A stretch of DNA of 64,000 nucleotides, taken from VXMF01 sp965206775 (GTDB lineage Bacteria > Acidobacteriota > Terriglobia > Bryobacterales > UBA6623). The stretch spans positions 3,286,001 to 3,350,000 of the forward strand of contig CBDBKU010000003.1 in the NCBI GenBank assembly GCA_965206775.1, written 5' to 3'. Below, one piece after another: positions 52,804 through 61,877 of this stretch. The translations under genes and the position numbers were made by a program. Position 1 is the stretch's first letter; each line of letters opens with the position of its first letter. Below the pieces are notes generated by a model. The model worked only from the letters and a program-made list of their open reading frames with translations, was not told the origin of the DNA and made no database searches.

Positions 52804-53484
52804 CCGATCTCAAGTGCCTTGACGATTCACATCCTCCCGGATTGGTCTCGAATCTCGACTGTGTGTAACCGTTCGAGCGGTCCGTGAATAGAGGACGTTG
52901 AAAGCGCGGGGAAAGGGCTGCGAAAAACTTGCATGAAACGCTGAACACGAGAAATGTGTTTATGCGAGCCTAGCGAATGTGGAGTTGGCCCTGCAGCCGG
53001 AAGCGCAGCGAGCATTGGAGCCGGCCCTGTGCGGAGACTGGCGGCAGGAGCGGGTCCCGGCCCACTTGGGGGCGCTGGTGGCGAAGCGCGAGGCGCATTA
53101 CTGGCGGAGCATGCACGCGCGGGCGAAGGAGCGTGTCGCGCAGTGGCAGGCGCAGTGCCGGGAGGAGTGTTGTATTTCATTAGGCATTTGGTGACGCTGC
53201 TGCGCTTCGTGGCCGCATCGAGCTGTTGAGGCCAGGTGAGTTGAAGCCTGGTATGGAACTGCGTGAATCGCTGGCGGACGGCAATCCATTTCGGACGTGT
53301 GAATGAGGGAGAGTACCCTAACGCTGGAATAGGCAGCGGTCCCGCTGGAACCGAAGGCACCCAACCCAAGCCGAAAAGGGAATTCGTGGGCGGGATTTGC
53401 AGCAAGGCCATATTCTCGCTCCTGTTTTAGTTTACAATACATTTTGAAATAGGTCAATTGGAAACCGCTGCTCTGGAGGAAGAC
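52804..53484. other. Gene-poor stretch with a small high-GC open frame
   Basis: An ORF at 52979-53194 reads MELALQPEAQRALEPALCGD, then AHLGALVAKREAHYWRSMHA. It is compositionally protein-like but matches no family I recognise and has no ribosome-binding site. It may be a fragment of a decayed gene. The last 60 bp (53425-53460) are AT-rich and probably hold the promoter of the next gene. Confidence 0.35.
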
Positions 53485-54585
53485 ATGATTGCTGATCGAG
53501 TTAGACTGGCCCGCCGCAAGTCCGGGCTGTCGCTGCGTGGCCTCTCGGCCGCCATCGACGGGAGAGTGACGGCTCAAGCTATTGGAAAGTACGAGCGAGG
53601 GGAAAATATCCCCAGTTCGGGCGTCCTGATTGCGTTGTCAAAAGCCATGGGCGTATCCGTGAACTACCTGATGGATACGCAGGGCATTGAAATCAAGGGA
53701 GTCGAGTTCCGCACCAAAACAAACACGACTGCTCGGGATCGGGCAAAGGTTGAAACGGAGGTGCTTGAGTCGATCGAACGCTATTTGCAGATCGAGGCGG
53801 TGCTGGAGCTTGACAGTGCTCATTGGCAATGCCCGAGCAAACCGCCGAGAGAGATAGGCCAAGTGCGCGACGCCGAACAGCTAGCTGCCGATGCACGCGA
53901 AGAATGGCGCCTGGGAATCGATCCAATCCCCAACATGACCGAGCTGCTGGAGGAAAAGGGACTGAAGGTCCTGACCGTTACGTTGCCCGATCGCGTTTCG
54001 GGGCTTACCTGCCTCGTCAAGCGTCTTAGCGGACAGGCGGATTTGCCAGTCGTCGTCGCGAACGATAGATTCACTCTTGAACGTCGCCGGTTCACGCTGG
54101 CCCATGAGCTGTCCCATCGACTGATCGAGACGGACACCCTGTCGGACCGAGACGAAGAAGACGCCGCCAACATGTTCGCCGGCGCGTTCCTGATGCCACG
54201 GGAACACTTGTTGCGAGAAGTCGGAAGGCGTCGGAACGCTCTGGGCTATAAGGAACTGATCGAACTCAAGCACGTTTATCGCGTCAGTGGTGCGGCGCTA
54301 CTCGTACGCTTGTGGCAGCTAAACGTCATCAGCAAGTCAACGCTCACCTACGTCTACCAGACGATCGCTCGCGGCTGGCGAACCAAAGAACCCGAAGAGA
54401 TTGAACCCACCGACCAGCGGGGGAAGCGCGAACGCCCTGCCCGATTCGAGCGCCTGTGCTACCGCGCACTCGCAGAGGGCTTGATCTCGCTCGCTAAGGG
54501 TACGGAACTGCTGAGAACACCCCTTCCGGAAGTGGAGTCAGGCCTGAAGGGTCCGCAGCACGCCAATGCGCCTGATTGTCAGTGA
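53485..54585 (+). CDS. XRE-HTH / ImmA-IrrE metallopeptidase fusion protein
   Basis: The 366-residue protein has an N-terminal XRE helix-turn-helix (residues 1-65: IADRVRLARRKSGLSLRGLS, GKYERGENIPSSGVLIALSK). The C-terminal M78 (ImmA/IrrE) peptidase domain has the zinc motif HELSH at residues 207-211, followed by EEDAANMFAGAFLMP, the canonical second helix. Family members cleave or sense a regulator; in phage and ICE systems they destroy a repressor, while elsewhere they act as antitoxins. The start follows GGAGG by about 6 nt. The 3' end overlaps the PIN gene by 20 nt, so the two form one operon and are probably functionally paired. Confidence 0.9.
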   Translation: MIADRVRLARRKSGLSLRGLSAAIDGRVTAQAIGKYERGENIPSSGVLIALSKAMGVSVNYLMDTQGIEIKGVEFRTKTNTTARDRAKVETEVLESIERYLQIEAVLELDSAHWQCPSKPPREIGQVRDAEQLAADAREEWRLGIDPIPNMTELLEEKGLKVLTVTLPDRVSGLTCLVKRLSGQADLPVVVANDRFTLERRRFTLAHELSHRLIETDTLSDRDEEDAANMFAGAFLMPREHLLREVGRRRNALGYKELIELKHVYRVSGAALLVRLWQLNVISKSTLTYVYQTIARGWRTKEPEEIEPTDQRGKRERPARFERLCYRALAEGLISLAKGTELLRTPLPEVESGLKGPQHANAPDCQ

Positions 54586-55078
54586 CAGCAGTTGCCTTAT
54601 TGACCTTAGAAAAGCGTCGTTGCTCGAAGCCTTCCTAGGTTTGCCGTATGAGGTTCTGATCCCGGACGCGCTCTTCGAGGAGGAACTCGTCCGGTTCACG
54701 CCCGCACAAAAGGACTTGCTCTTACGGGGAGGGCTCAAAATAGTAGACCTACCAGCGGAGAGCGTCCTTCGTGCCCGAGAGATCGCTAACGGAAATCCGC
54801 AACTCTCAATTCATGACGCCTTTGCATTCGCCCTTGCAGAGAGTTGCGAGAACTGCGTGCTGCTCACGGGTGACGATGGATTGAGGGCACTCGCCGAAAG
54901 CAACCGCTTGGAGGTCCATGGGACGCTTTGGGTGATCGACCAGCTTCACAACTTGGGCCTCGCAACAACCGAAGTCCTGTTGGCGGTTCTTCACGGGTTT
55001 GCCCACGATCCGACCTTCCGGTTGCCCCGCCGTGAACTCGCGGCGCAGATCAGGCGGTACAAGAAGGCGGAGCTCTAA
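54566..55078 (+). CDS. PIN-domain nuclease (putative toxin)
   Basis: The 170-residue protein has the PIN acidic residues: Asp in LIVSDSSCLIDLRKASLLEA, Glu in IPDALFEEELVRF, Asp in LSIHDAFAFALAE and Asp in LLTGDDGLRALAE. A C-terminal extension (VIDQLHNLGLATTEVLL, then FRLPRRELAAQIRRYKK) resembles the DUF3368-like PIN group. PIN toxins cleave RNA. Its start codon lies inside the upstream XRE-ImmA/IrrE gene (20-nt overlap), pointing to a toxin-antitoxin or defence pair. No catalytic residue is evidently missing. Confidence 0.85.
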   Translation: MRLIVSDSSCLIDLRKASLLEAFLGLPYEVLIPDALFEEELVRFTPAQKDLLLRGGLKIVDLPAESVLRAREIANGNPQLSIHDAFAFALAESCENCVLLTGDDGLRALAESNRLEVHGTLWVIDQLHNLGLATTEVLLAVLHGFAHDPTFRLPRRELAAQIRRYKKAEL

Positions 55079-55420
55079 GCATTCTGGGACTAGGGTCCCG
55101 TCGGTTTAGGCGTTCCGCGGAATGGCCTCAGCAAATGGCAAGTAAGTGTCACCGCTTGACATGTTGACGACCTGGGTCTGGCGGAATGGCACGATCTGCT
55201 GGCCATTGGAATGGGGACTATAGCGTTGAGTAACATTAGCTGCCAGTCCTGCCGAACAGGCATCCCCAGCAATAGGATAGCCGGGACCAGCCTACCGACG
55301 AGTTGCGTGTTGTTGAGAAGACTCGCCGCGACCAAGATCAAGCCTTGGGGCAAGAGGCCCGGCTCCGCTGCCGCGCCGTTCTGGACGGCGGATCGAAGCA
55401 CCCCTGCGGCGGTCCTGGTT
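55079..55420. other. Intergenic stretch
   Basis: Short open frames exist on both strands, but none has a recognisable family pattern or a ribosome-binding site. Confidence 0.4.
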
Positions 55421-56578
55421 TCAGGCCGCTCCGCCGTCAAGCCAGCCAATTGAGAAGCGTGCCAATCGGATGGCCTCGTATGGCCCCTCGCTCCCTGCTT
55501 CGTAGAGCAATCCCACAGAGCCATCGTGCAGTCGAGCCAAGCTCGAATACGCTGCAGGCCCTTCATGGATCAACCGCTCAATGGGCCAAGTGCGGCCATC
55601 GTCCAGACTGGAGCGCACGGTCATGCGAATCCGCTGCCCCCGCTCCCGCGAAACCGGCGGGGCGGGATTCGAAAACAGGAGTCTGCCCGGGTTACCTTCG
55701 CCAGGCCAGGAATACCGGATCAGGCTGGCCTGGACCTGGGGATCGCCGAGATGCGCATCCGGCTGCGGGGGAGTCCAGGTCTCGCCACCGTCAGCACTGA
55801 ACGCAATCGCACGATAACCCGTGCGCTCCTCGTTCGTGAGCGACTGGTTTCGACTGTTCATCATCAACCGGCCGTCGACCAATTCCACGACCTGGCTCTC
55901 GTTGCAGGCTGGAGCAATAACCGAACTCATCCTCCAGTTCTCCCCACCATCATCGGAAAGGATGGCGTGCGCAGCGTATCCGTCCTTCTCCGAGGTATGG
56001 TTCGCAGGTACAACGATTCTTCCCGCGTGCTCGCCATTCCGGATCTGGATGGCTGCACCCGGGCCAGTCGCGTACCACCACCAATCAGGCCGCTTCGCCT
56101 GACCAGTGATTTCACGTGCGGACGACCAGTTCCGCCCATCGTCATCGGAGTACATCAAGAACACCCGGCGCGTACCTGTGCCAGTCCCGTGATGCAGTTC
56201 GCGTCCGTTGTCCTCGCCCGAATTCCAAGTCATTGGCAAGAGGATCCGGCCATTTCGACTGTCGACCACCGGACAGGGGTTCCCGCATGTGTTCGATCCA
56301 TCACTCCAGACAACCTGCAAGGCCGACCAAGTTGCACCGGAGTCCGTCGAGCGCTTTAGAACCAGATCGATTGCGCCACTGTCACCCCGCCCGAAACGAC
56401 GGCCCTCTGCGAACGCCAGCAGCACTCCGCTGCCGCTCAGTAACAGTGCGGGGATGCGGAACGTGTGGTAGCCGTGGTCGCCCGCCGAGAATACGGGACT
56501 TTGATTGAAGTGCCCTTCTTGGGCGCCAGCCAATCCCGGTAGCAAGCCGATGGCGAATGTTCGACGAGTCAAGGTCAT
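55421..56578 (-). CDS. Exo-alpha-sialidase (GH33), Tat-exported
   Basis: The ~385-residue protein starts MTLTRRTFAIGLLPGLAGA, a twin-arginine-like signal. The sialidase propeller has the FRIP motif (YHTFRIPALLL, catalytic-site Arg) and repeated Asp boxes: STDSGATWS, SDDDGRNWS, SDDGGENWR, SADGGETWT and SLDDGRTWP. VVELVDGRLMMNSRNQS carries a conserved Glu/Arg region, and EGPAAYSSL the likely nucleophile Tyr. It releases terminal sialic acids from glycoconjugates, a substrate mostly of animal origin. The upstream neighbour is an amidohydrolase pseudogene on the opposite strand. Confidence 0.92.
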   Translation of the reverse strand: MTLTRRTFAIGLLPGLAGAQEGHFNQSPVFSAGDHGYHTFRIPALLLSGSGVLLAFAEGRRFGRGDSGAIDLVLKRSTDSGATWSALQVVWSDGSNTCGNPCPVVDSRNGRILLPMTWNSGEDNGRELHHGTGTGTRRVFLMYSDDDGRNWSSAREITGQAKRPDWWWYATGPGAAIQIRNGEHAGRIVVPANHTSEKDGYAAHAILSDDGGENWRMSSVIAPACNESQVVELVDGRLMMNSRNQSLTNEERTGYRAIAFSADGGETWTPPQPDAHLGDPQVQASLIRYSWPGEGNPGRLLFSNPAPPVSRERGQRIRMTVRSSLDDGRTWPIERLIHEGPAAYSSLARLHDGSVGLLYEAGSEGPYEAIRLARFSIGWLDGGAA

Positions 56579-56780
56579 AACCGGCCGACATGCTACCAAT
56601 TCTCGACTCCACTGCCGACACTCATGAACAGCTGATGATCCGTCTTGCAGCCGACCGAGAACCAGCTCTGCGACAACGATCTGACATCACCTCGAGGAAG
56701 AAGAAGAAGAGGCCTTCGTTCGAATTGCGAGCGGCAGACCTCGCCAGCGGGTGCGGGAGAACAAATGGGGGAGGATAAAT

Positions 56781-57651
56781 GGTGCCCTGCTGATCGGTCG
56801 CCGTACTTTCTTCGGATCTGTGTCAGCTCTTGCCGCTCCCCAGGCCGCGCCCTCAACTGCGCCTTAGCTCGAAGCCGCGCTGCTCGAGGCCATGGACGAG
56901 ATTCCGCTCGTCAACACCCACGAGCACATCATCCCCGAAGAGGAACGGACGTCCTCTCGGATCGACTTCTTCACGCTAGCCGGACACTACGCCATCAATG
57001 ACGTGATATCTGCCGGCCTCTCGGGGGACGATCTCTCAGTCGTGAGGAACCCCAACGCCCCGACGGAGCAGCGCTGGCGGGCGTTCGAACCGTTCTGGAA
57101 GTCGGCCCGCATCACCGGATACGGCCGAGCGCTGCGCATCGCCATCCAAGACATCTACGGCGTCGATCAGATCTCGGGCACTACCTTGCTCGAAATCAAT
57201 CGCAGGATCGAGGCCGCGAACCGACCGGGCCTGTACGAGAAGATCCTCATCCGGCGCTCGAACATCGCCTACTCAGTGCTGGACGACTACTGGAATGCCG
57301 CGCCGGTCAGGCCCGACCCGAGATTCTTCGTGTGCGCCCGGAAGTTCGACCGATTCGTCGCCCCGCAGTCCGCTTCCGACATCCGGAACCTAAAAGACCT
57401 AACCGACGTTTTCACAACAGGCCTCGCCGGGCTCAAGCGGCGATGGAGACCAGTTTCCAGCAGAGCCTCGAGATCGGCATGGTCACGGTCAAGTCGACAC
57501 TGGCGTACAACCGCGAAATCCACTACGCAGAGGTTGCAGAGCGGGACGCGGAGTCCAGCCTGCAGTCGCTTCTGCGGGCGAACCGCACTCCGCCCGCTGC
57601 CTTCCGGTCTCGTGTGGAGCGTCCGTTGCGTCCGCTCGAAGACCACATGTT
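56781..57651 (+). pseudogene. Amidohydrolase-family gene, 5' part (stop, frameshift, IS66 insertion)
   Basis: A twin-arginine-like leader (LLIGRRTFFGSVSALAA, from about 56787) runs in frame into an amber codon at 56865-56867, then EAMDEIPLVNTHEHIIPEEE, an amidohydrolase N-terminus with the HxH-type metal motif THEH. The frame is lost at about 57437, apparently by loss of one G (LAGLK | AAMETSFQQSLEIGMVTVK). It continues in another frame to LRPLEDHM, where an IS66 element enters at 57652. The 3' part resumes at 61192. These enzymes include uronate isomerase-like hydrolases; the gene is dead through at least four lesions across both parts. Confidence 0.85.
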
Positions 57652-57761
57652 GTAACTGCCCAGGTAGGTCCGATGACCTGCGCAAGTACTAGATGAGTGG
57701 AGCGTGCGTCGGCCTTGACAAGGTGCAGTCCGGGGCGGACGATCGGGACTCGGGGCGGCAG

Positions 57762-59234
57762 CTAGAATTTCAGTCCTGCGAGCAGGACCTCCGGCCCTTG
57801 CAAGAGGGCCTCGACGCGGTTGCGGCCTTGCTTCCGCGCGGTCGAGAGCAGGCTGCGCAACGTGGCGAAATCCTGCGCTCCCTGCTCGGACCGGAACCCG
57901 CCGGAGATCTTCATGCGCAGCTTCATCATCCGCAGGTCCTGCTCCGCCTGGTTGTTGGTGAAGGGGACACCGGGATCGCTGACGAAGCGCAGCACGTCTT
58001 GCTTGCGGTCCCGCAGCCGCAACGCGAGATTGTGTCCCGGCCGACGCTTCTTGCGCCCCCGCCGACCTTTCTGCGGCGGTCGCAGCGGCGGCTGCGCCTC
58101 GTGATAAGCCAGCGCTTCCCCGACCCACTGGTCGTAGCGGCGCTGAATCTGCTCCACCAGCGCCCGCGGCAGCGGAATACCCCGCTCGAGAGCCATCCTC
58201 ACCGCCCGGTTCGCCCGTCTGAGCAACAGCTGCATCCGTCGCGCCCAGTCCTCCCTGTCGATCTCGACTAGCGCTTGCAGTTCTCGCAAATGATGCGCAT
58301 TGCACAGGCTGTGCAGCACGTCCCGGACGGTGAAGTACGGCTTCCAGTGATCGTGCACCAGAATGCCCCGCAGGCCCTCCAGCAGGCTGCCCCGCCGCGG
58401 GCTTGTGCGGTAGAACGTCAGCCAGCGCGTGCTGATCACATGCAGCCACTGCGTCTTCCCCCCGATCCGGAAGCCCGTCTCGTCCAGATGCTTCGCCCCG
58501 TCCAGGCTCACGATCATGTCGCGTACGCGCTCGCTGCAGCTCCGCCAGCGCTCCGCCGCCTTGCGCGTCATCCCCGCCAGTGTCGCGGAGCAAACCGCGA
58601 CCCCGAACAGGTCCTGGAAGACCTCTGCCAAGCGCTCTTCGGGCAGGAAATGCCCGTTTTGCAGGTAGACCGCGACGGCGGCGATCCGCGGGCCGTACTG
58701 CACGGGCGCACCCACCCCTTCCGGGAACGCCGCCCGCGTCACACGGCCACAGGATCCGCAGCGGCAGGCAAACGCCTGCTGCTCGGTCACCACCGGAGGC
58801 TGGGGCGCGGGCAGGTCGAACACCTGCCGCCGCAGGGGCTCGCCCTGCGTGTCGGCCGCCGCCAGCGGCGCCGAGCACGCCCCGCAACTCGGCGGCAGGT
58901 GGGTCTGGATCCGATCCGGGCTGTCTGTCTGGCGCAAGGTCGAGCCCTTGTGCCCCCGCTGCCCGCCCGAGCGCTTGCCGGAGCGGCCCCGCTGGCTCTT
59001 CGTGCGCTGCTGCGCCGGCGGCTTGGCTGGCCCGTCGCTCGACGGCGGCTTGCCGCTGTTGCTGCTGTTCAGCCCCACTCGGCGCTCCAGTTCCTCCAGG
59101 CGCTGCCGCAAGCCGGCAATCTCCGCCTCCTTGCGCTCGAGGGTGGCCCGCAGCTGCTCGTTCTCGGCTTGCAAGTCCTCCAGGCGCACGTCCCCGCCCG
59201 CCTGTCGCCGCTCTGCCTCGGACTGTCCCGGCAT
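57762..59234 (-). CDS. IS66-family transposase TnpC
   Basis: The 490-residue transposase has an N-terminal leucine-zipper-like coiled coil (LEDLQAENEQLRATLERKEA). Zinc-binding Cys motifs (SCGACSAPL and FACRCGSCGRV) and the helix-turn-helix region follow. The DDE catalytic domain then shows HLDETGFRIGGKTQWLHV (first Asp), GILVHDHWKPYF (second Asp) and VPFTNNQAEQDLRMMKL (Glu), followed by GGFRSEQGAQDFATLRS. Length is normal and the frame is intact. The nested ISx lies 5' of this gene, between it and the IS66 terminus, so it may have displaced or replaced the native promoter. Confidence 0.95.
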   Translation of the reverse strand: MPGQSEAERRQAGGDVRLEDLQAENEQLRATLERKEAEIAGLRQRLEELERRVGLNSSNSGKPPSSDGPAKPPAQQRTKSQRGRSGKRSGGQRGHKGSTLRQTDSPDRIQTHLPPSCGACSAPLAAADTQGEPLRRQVFDLPAPQPPVVTEQQAFACRCGSCGRVTRAAFPEGVGAPVQYGPRIAAVAVYLQNGHFLPEERLAEVFQDLFGVAVCSATLAGMTRKAAERWRSCSERVRDMIVSLDGAKHLDETGFRIGGKTQWLHVISTRWLTFYRTSPRRGSLLEGLRGILVHDHWKPYFTVRDVLHSLCNAHHLRELQALVEIDREDWARRMQLLLRRANRAVRMALERGIPLPRALVEQIQRRYDQWVGEALAYHEAQPPLRPPQKGRRGRKKRRPGHNLALRLRDRKQDVLRFVSDPGVPFTNNQAEQDLRMMKLRMKISGGFRSEQGAQDFATLRSLLSTARKQGRNRVEALLQGPEVLLAGLKF

Positions 59235-59373
59235 GCTCTCGCCAGCGCCTGTGCGCTTGCAACATTCTTATATATACATGTTTTGTCTGTCTGTGTGAAC
59301 TGCGTGCCGACACGATCGGTCTGCCCACAATCATGCTCGCCGCCGGACTCTTCCACTAGCGCTTGCCAATCGC

Positions 59374-61076
59374 CAGCAATTCTAATTTTGGGCGAACTGG
59401 CCAGTGTATGGCGGAACCACCGAGCGTTTGTGCTCGTCGGAGTGAGGCCGTTCCAGAGGCGCTGGGGCGGCTGGGAATGCGAGCCGGGGGCTCCGGGCCG
59501 CAGCGCAGCGGCCAAGCGGCGCTGGCAGGCCGGGCGAGGCACACTCCCGCTGGGCTCCCGAGGGAGCCCAGCGGTGGTTGGGTGGCTGGCTCGCTGTGTC
59601 ATGACAGTGCGGGCGCGGCCGCGCGGGGGTTGGCCGTGGGGGGGGCTTCCTCCAGCAGGGCCGCGAACAGCACGGTCCAGTTGGGGAAGCACTCCCGCTT
59701 GGTGAGGTAGCGCAGCTCCTCGAAGAACTCGCGCCGCGTGCCGGCCCGCTGGCGGCATCGCCGCCACAGCTGGCAGGCACAGTCCTGGACCTCGTGTAGC
59801 GCAAAGGCGAACAGGTTCAGCGTCGCGAGCAGGTTGGCCAGGCCCTTGTTCCCGTGCCCGAAATTGCGCTTGATGTTGTAGCCGTGGCGCGCCAGGCAGT
59901 TGAAGCTCTCCTCGATTTTCCATCGGGCCCGGCCTGCGCGCGCGATCTCGGCCACGTTGGCGGCCGTCACCTCCAGGCTGGTGAAGAACGTGTTGAGGTA
60001 GGTGCGCTGGCCGTTGCGCTCGATCACGAACTCGACCCAGCTGCCCATGACGGCGTCGTCGCTGTCGCGGACCGGCACTCCGTGCATCCAGCGGTAGCGG
60101 TGCCGCTCGACCTGCTGGTTGCGGTTGCGGGCCTTGATCCAGCCGGTGGAGTGGATGAAATCGTCATGGAGCACTTCTTGCAAGCGCTTGTGGGAACTGG
60201 GCTTACAGACGAAGAGGAAGTCCGCTCCGAGGTTGCGGACCAGTCGGCACAGGGACTGGCAGCAGTACAGGTCGTCGCCGAGGAAGACGGGCCGGTAGGG
60301 CTGCAGCTCGTCGATGTGGGCCGGCAGCCAGCGCTTGGCGGCGTTGCGCTCGCAGTCCTGCTTGCGGCGTTTCTCGGTCAGTTCGGGCCGCTTGGCGGAG
60401 GGGTCCTGCTGGGGCTGGACGAACTCCGGCATGAGCGGGATGACACGGTTGTGGCCGTCGGCGACGACGGTCGCCGAGAGCATCGTATGGAAGTACTGCT
60501 CGGTCTTGTGCTTGCCGACATGGCGGGTGGAGCACTGCTCGCAACGGATAGAGTCGGAGCAGTGGATCTGGATGCCGTCGAGGGCAACGAGCAGGCGGCC
60601 GCCGAGGCGCTCGAAGGGGGCGAGGGCACCCTGCTCTTGCAGGGTGTCGAGGCAGCGGGGGAACAGGTCGGCGAAACGGTCGGGGTCGAGGCCGTCCAGC
60701 AGATTGCGGATCTGGGCATCGCAGGGGATCGCCTGCACGCCGAAGAGGGTGTGACAGTTGGAACGGGCCGACTGTGTCTGCATGCGGCGCTGGAAGCTGA
60801 GGAAGGAGGGGGCTTGGAAGAAGAAGGTAGAAAGGGCGCAGGCGGCGGCATCGGCGACGGCATAGCGCTTGTTGGAGCCGCGGCGGGCATCGGGGAGCGC
60901 GGCGGCGGCCTGGCGGAAGCTGTGTAGGAGGGGATCCAGGAGGGAATCGGAAACAAAGGCCACATTTTATGGTTGGAAACGCCACCGGAAAAGTCAAGCC
61001 CCCAGCAAATAGCCCCTTGTTTCCGGTTCCTACGATGACCGCTAACCCCTAAGAAACCCCAAATTTAGAATAGCTG
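59374..61076 (-). mobile_element. ISx copy 2 (intact) nested in the IS66 element
   Basis: The 1703-bp element has inverted ends CAGCAATTCTAATTTTGGG (left) and, reverse-complemented, CAGCTATTCTAAATTTGGGG (right). It is flanked by the 9-bp duplication GCCAATCGC (59365-59373 and 61077-61085). Both features match the disrupted copy at 9270-14652, whose ends and 9-bp duplication were found independently. Confidence 0.88.
59599..60963 (-). CDS. ISx transposase (intact DDE-type)
   Basis: The 454-residue protein has a conserved N-terminus (SFRQAAAALPDARRGSNK), then FFFQAPSFLSFQRRMQ and a likely first catalytic Asp in RLLVALDGIQIHCSDS. VVADGHNRVIPLMPEF, FLGDDLYCCQSLCRLV (second Asp) and ADFLFVCKPSSHKRLQ follow. 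The late RARWKIEESFNCLARHGYNI holds the conserved W-x-I-E region typical of DDE transposases of the IS4-like supergroup, and the C-terminal helix is NFGHGNKGLANLLA. It was compared directly with the broken copy at 9380. I do not assign the IS family by name. Confidence 0.88.
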   Translation of the reverse strand: MAFVSDSLLDPLLHSFRQAAAALPDARRGSNKRYAVADAAACALSTFFFQAPSFLSFQRRMQTQSARSNCHTLFGVQAIPCDAQIRNLLDGLDPDRFADLFPRCLDTLQEQGALAPFERLGGRLLVALDGIQIHCSDSIRCEQCSTRHVGKHKTEQYFHTMLSATVVADGHNRVIPLMPEFVQPQQDPSAKRPELTEKRRKQDCERNAAKRWLPAHIDELQPYRPVFLGDDLYCCQSLCRLVRNLGADFLFVCKPSSHKRLQEVLHDDFIHSTGWIKARNRNQQVERHRYRWMHGVPVRDSDDAVMGSWVEFVIERNGQRTYLNTFFTSLEVTAANVAEIARAGRARWKIEESFNCLARHGYNIKRNFGHGNKGLANLLATLNLFAFALHEVQDCACQLWRRCRQRAGTRREFFEELRYLTKRECFPNWTVLFAALLEEAPPTANPRAAAPALS

Positions 61077-61191
61077 GCCAATCGCCGCCATCCCCGGCCC
61101 CTGTCCGCCTGTTCTGTTCCGCTACCTATGCCCCACTGCCCGCCGCCCTCGTCGTCGCAACTCAACCGAAGCCGTGTACCTGGGCAGTTAC

Positions 61192-61697
61192 CACATGTTT
61201 CACCATCTGATCGGCTTGGCAGCGGCGCACGGCGTGCCGGTCCAGGTCCATACCGGCCTGCATGCAGGGAACGGCAACTTCATCGAGAACTCCAAGCCGA
61301 CCCACCTGACGAACCTCTTCTTCCTGTTCCCGCAAGTGCAGTTCGACCTTTTCCACATGAGCTATCCCTACCAGGGGGAGGCGGCGGCGATCGCGAAGGT
61401 CTTCCCCAACGTATATATCGACCTTTGCTGGGCTCACATCATCTCGCCCAGTGCCTCCAGACGCGCTCTTCACGAAATGCTGGATACTGTTCCTTCCAAC
61501 AAGATCTTCGGCTACGGCGGAGACTACCGGTACCCCGAATCAGCTACGCGCACGCAAAGATCGCGCGGCGCAGCGTCTCACAAGTCCTGACGGAGAAGGT
61601 CAGCGAGGGCTCTTGCTCGGACGAGCAGGCGCTCGAACTCGGTCGCAAGCTCCCGCATGACAATCCCGATGCACTGTTCGGAGATAGCAATGACTAG
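61192..61697 (+). pseudogene. Amidohydrolase-family gene, 3' part
   Basis: It continues the interrupted gene with HMFHHLIGLAAAHGVPVQVH (metal-binding His) and DLFHMSYPYQGEAAAIAKVF. IDLCWAHIISP then leads to FGYGGDYRYPE. The frame then slips by one base near 61545 to SYAHAKIARRSVSQVLTEKV and ends GDSND at 61697. The C-terminus is thus present but frameshifted, independent of the IS66 insertion. Confidence 0.85.
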
Positions 61698-61877
61698 AAA
61701 CTCGCCCGTGCCAGTACCGCCACCGCGTCCTGTGCTGTCATGTCGGCGATCGGCACGGATCTCGCGGAATTCACCGCAGCACGCTTGCGCTGGCGCGGGC
61801 TTTCCAACGGGGTCAGGATCGTTCCGATGAGAGTCGCGAGCCTCGCACTCGAAAGGACTCGCGACTCGCTCTTGGAA

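Larger units (their letters stand above)
57652..61191 (-). mobile_element. IS66-family insertion sequence (with ISx nested inside)
   Basis: The element is flanked by the 8-bp duplication CACATGTT (57644-57651 and 61192-61199) and has 15-bp inverted ends GTAACTGCCCAGGTA. The GTAA ends with an 8-bp duplication are hallmarks of IS66. Removing it rejoins DHM|FHHL of the amidohydrolase in frame. Without the nested ISx copy and its 9-bp duplication the element is 1828 bp, a tnpC-only IS66 form (no tnpA/tnpB). Confidence 0.92.

Noticed and set aside
52979..53194. Small protein gene
   Set aside because: No ribosome-binding site, no known family and an abrupt end; kept only as a note in the intergenic entry.
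57523..59334. 603-residue minus-strand open frame over the IS66 element
   Set aside because: It is a different frame of the same strand as TnpC (57762-59234), Gly/Ala/Arg-rich, with no TnpC motifs.
59854..60927. 357-residue plus-strand open frame
   Set aside because: It is antisense to the ISx transposase; Gly/Glu-rich composition is typical of a shadow frame.
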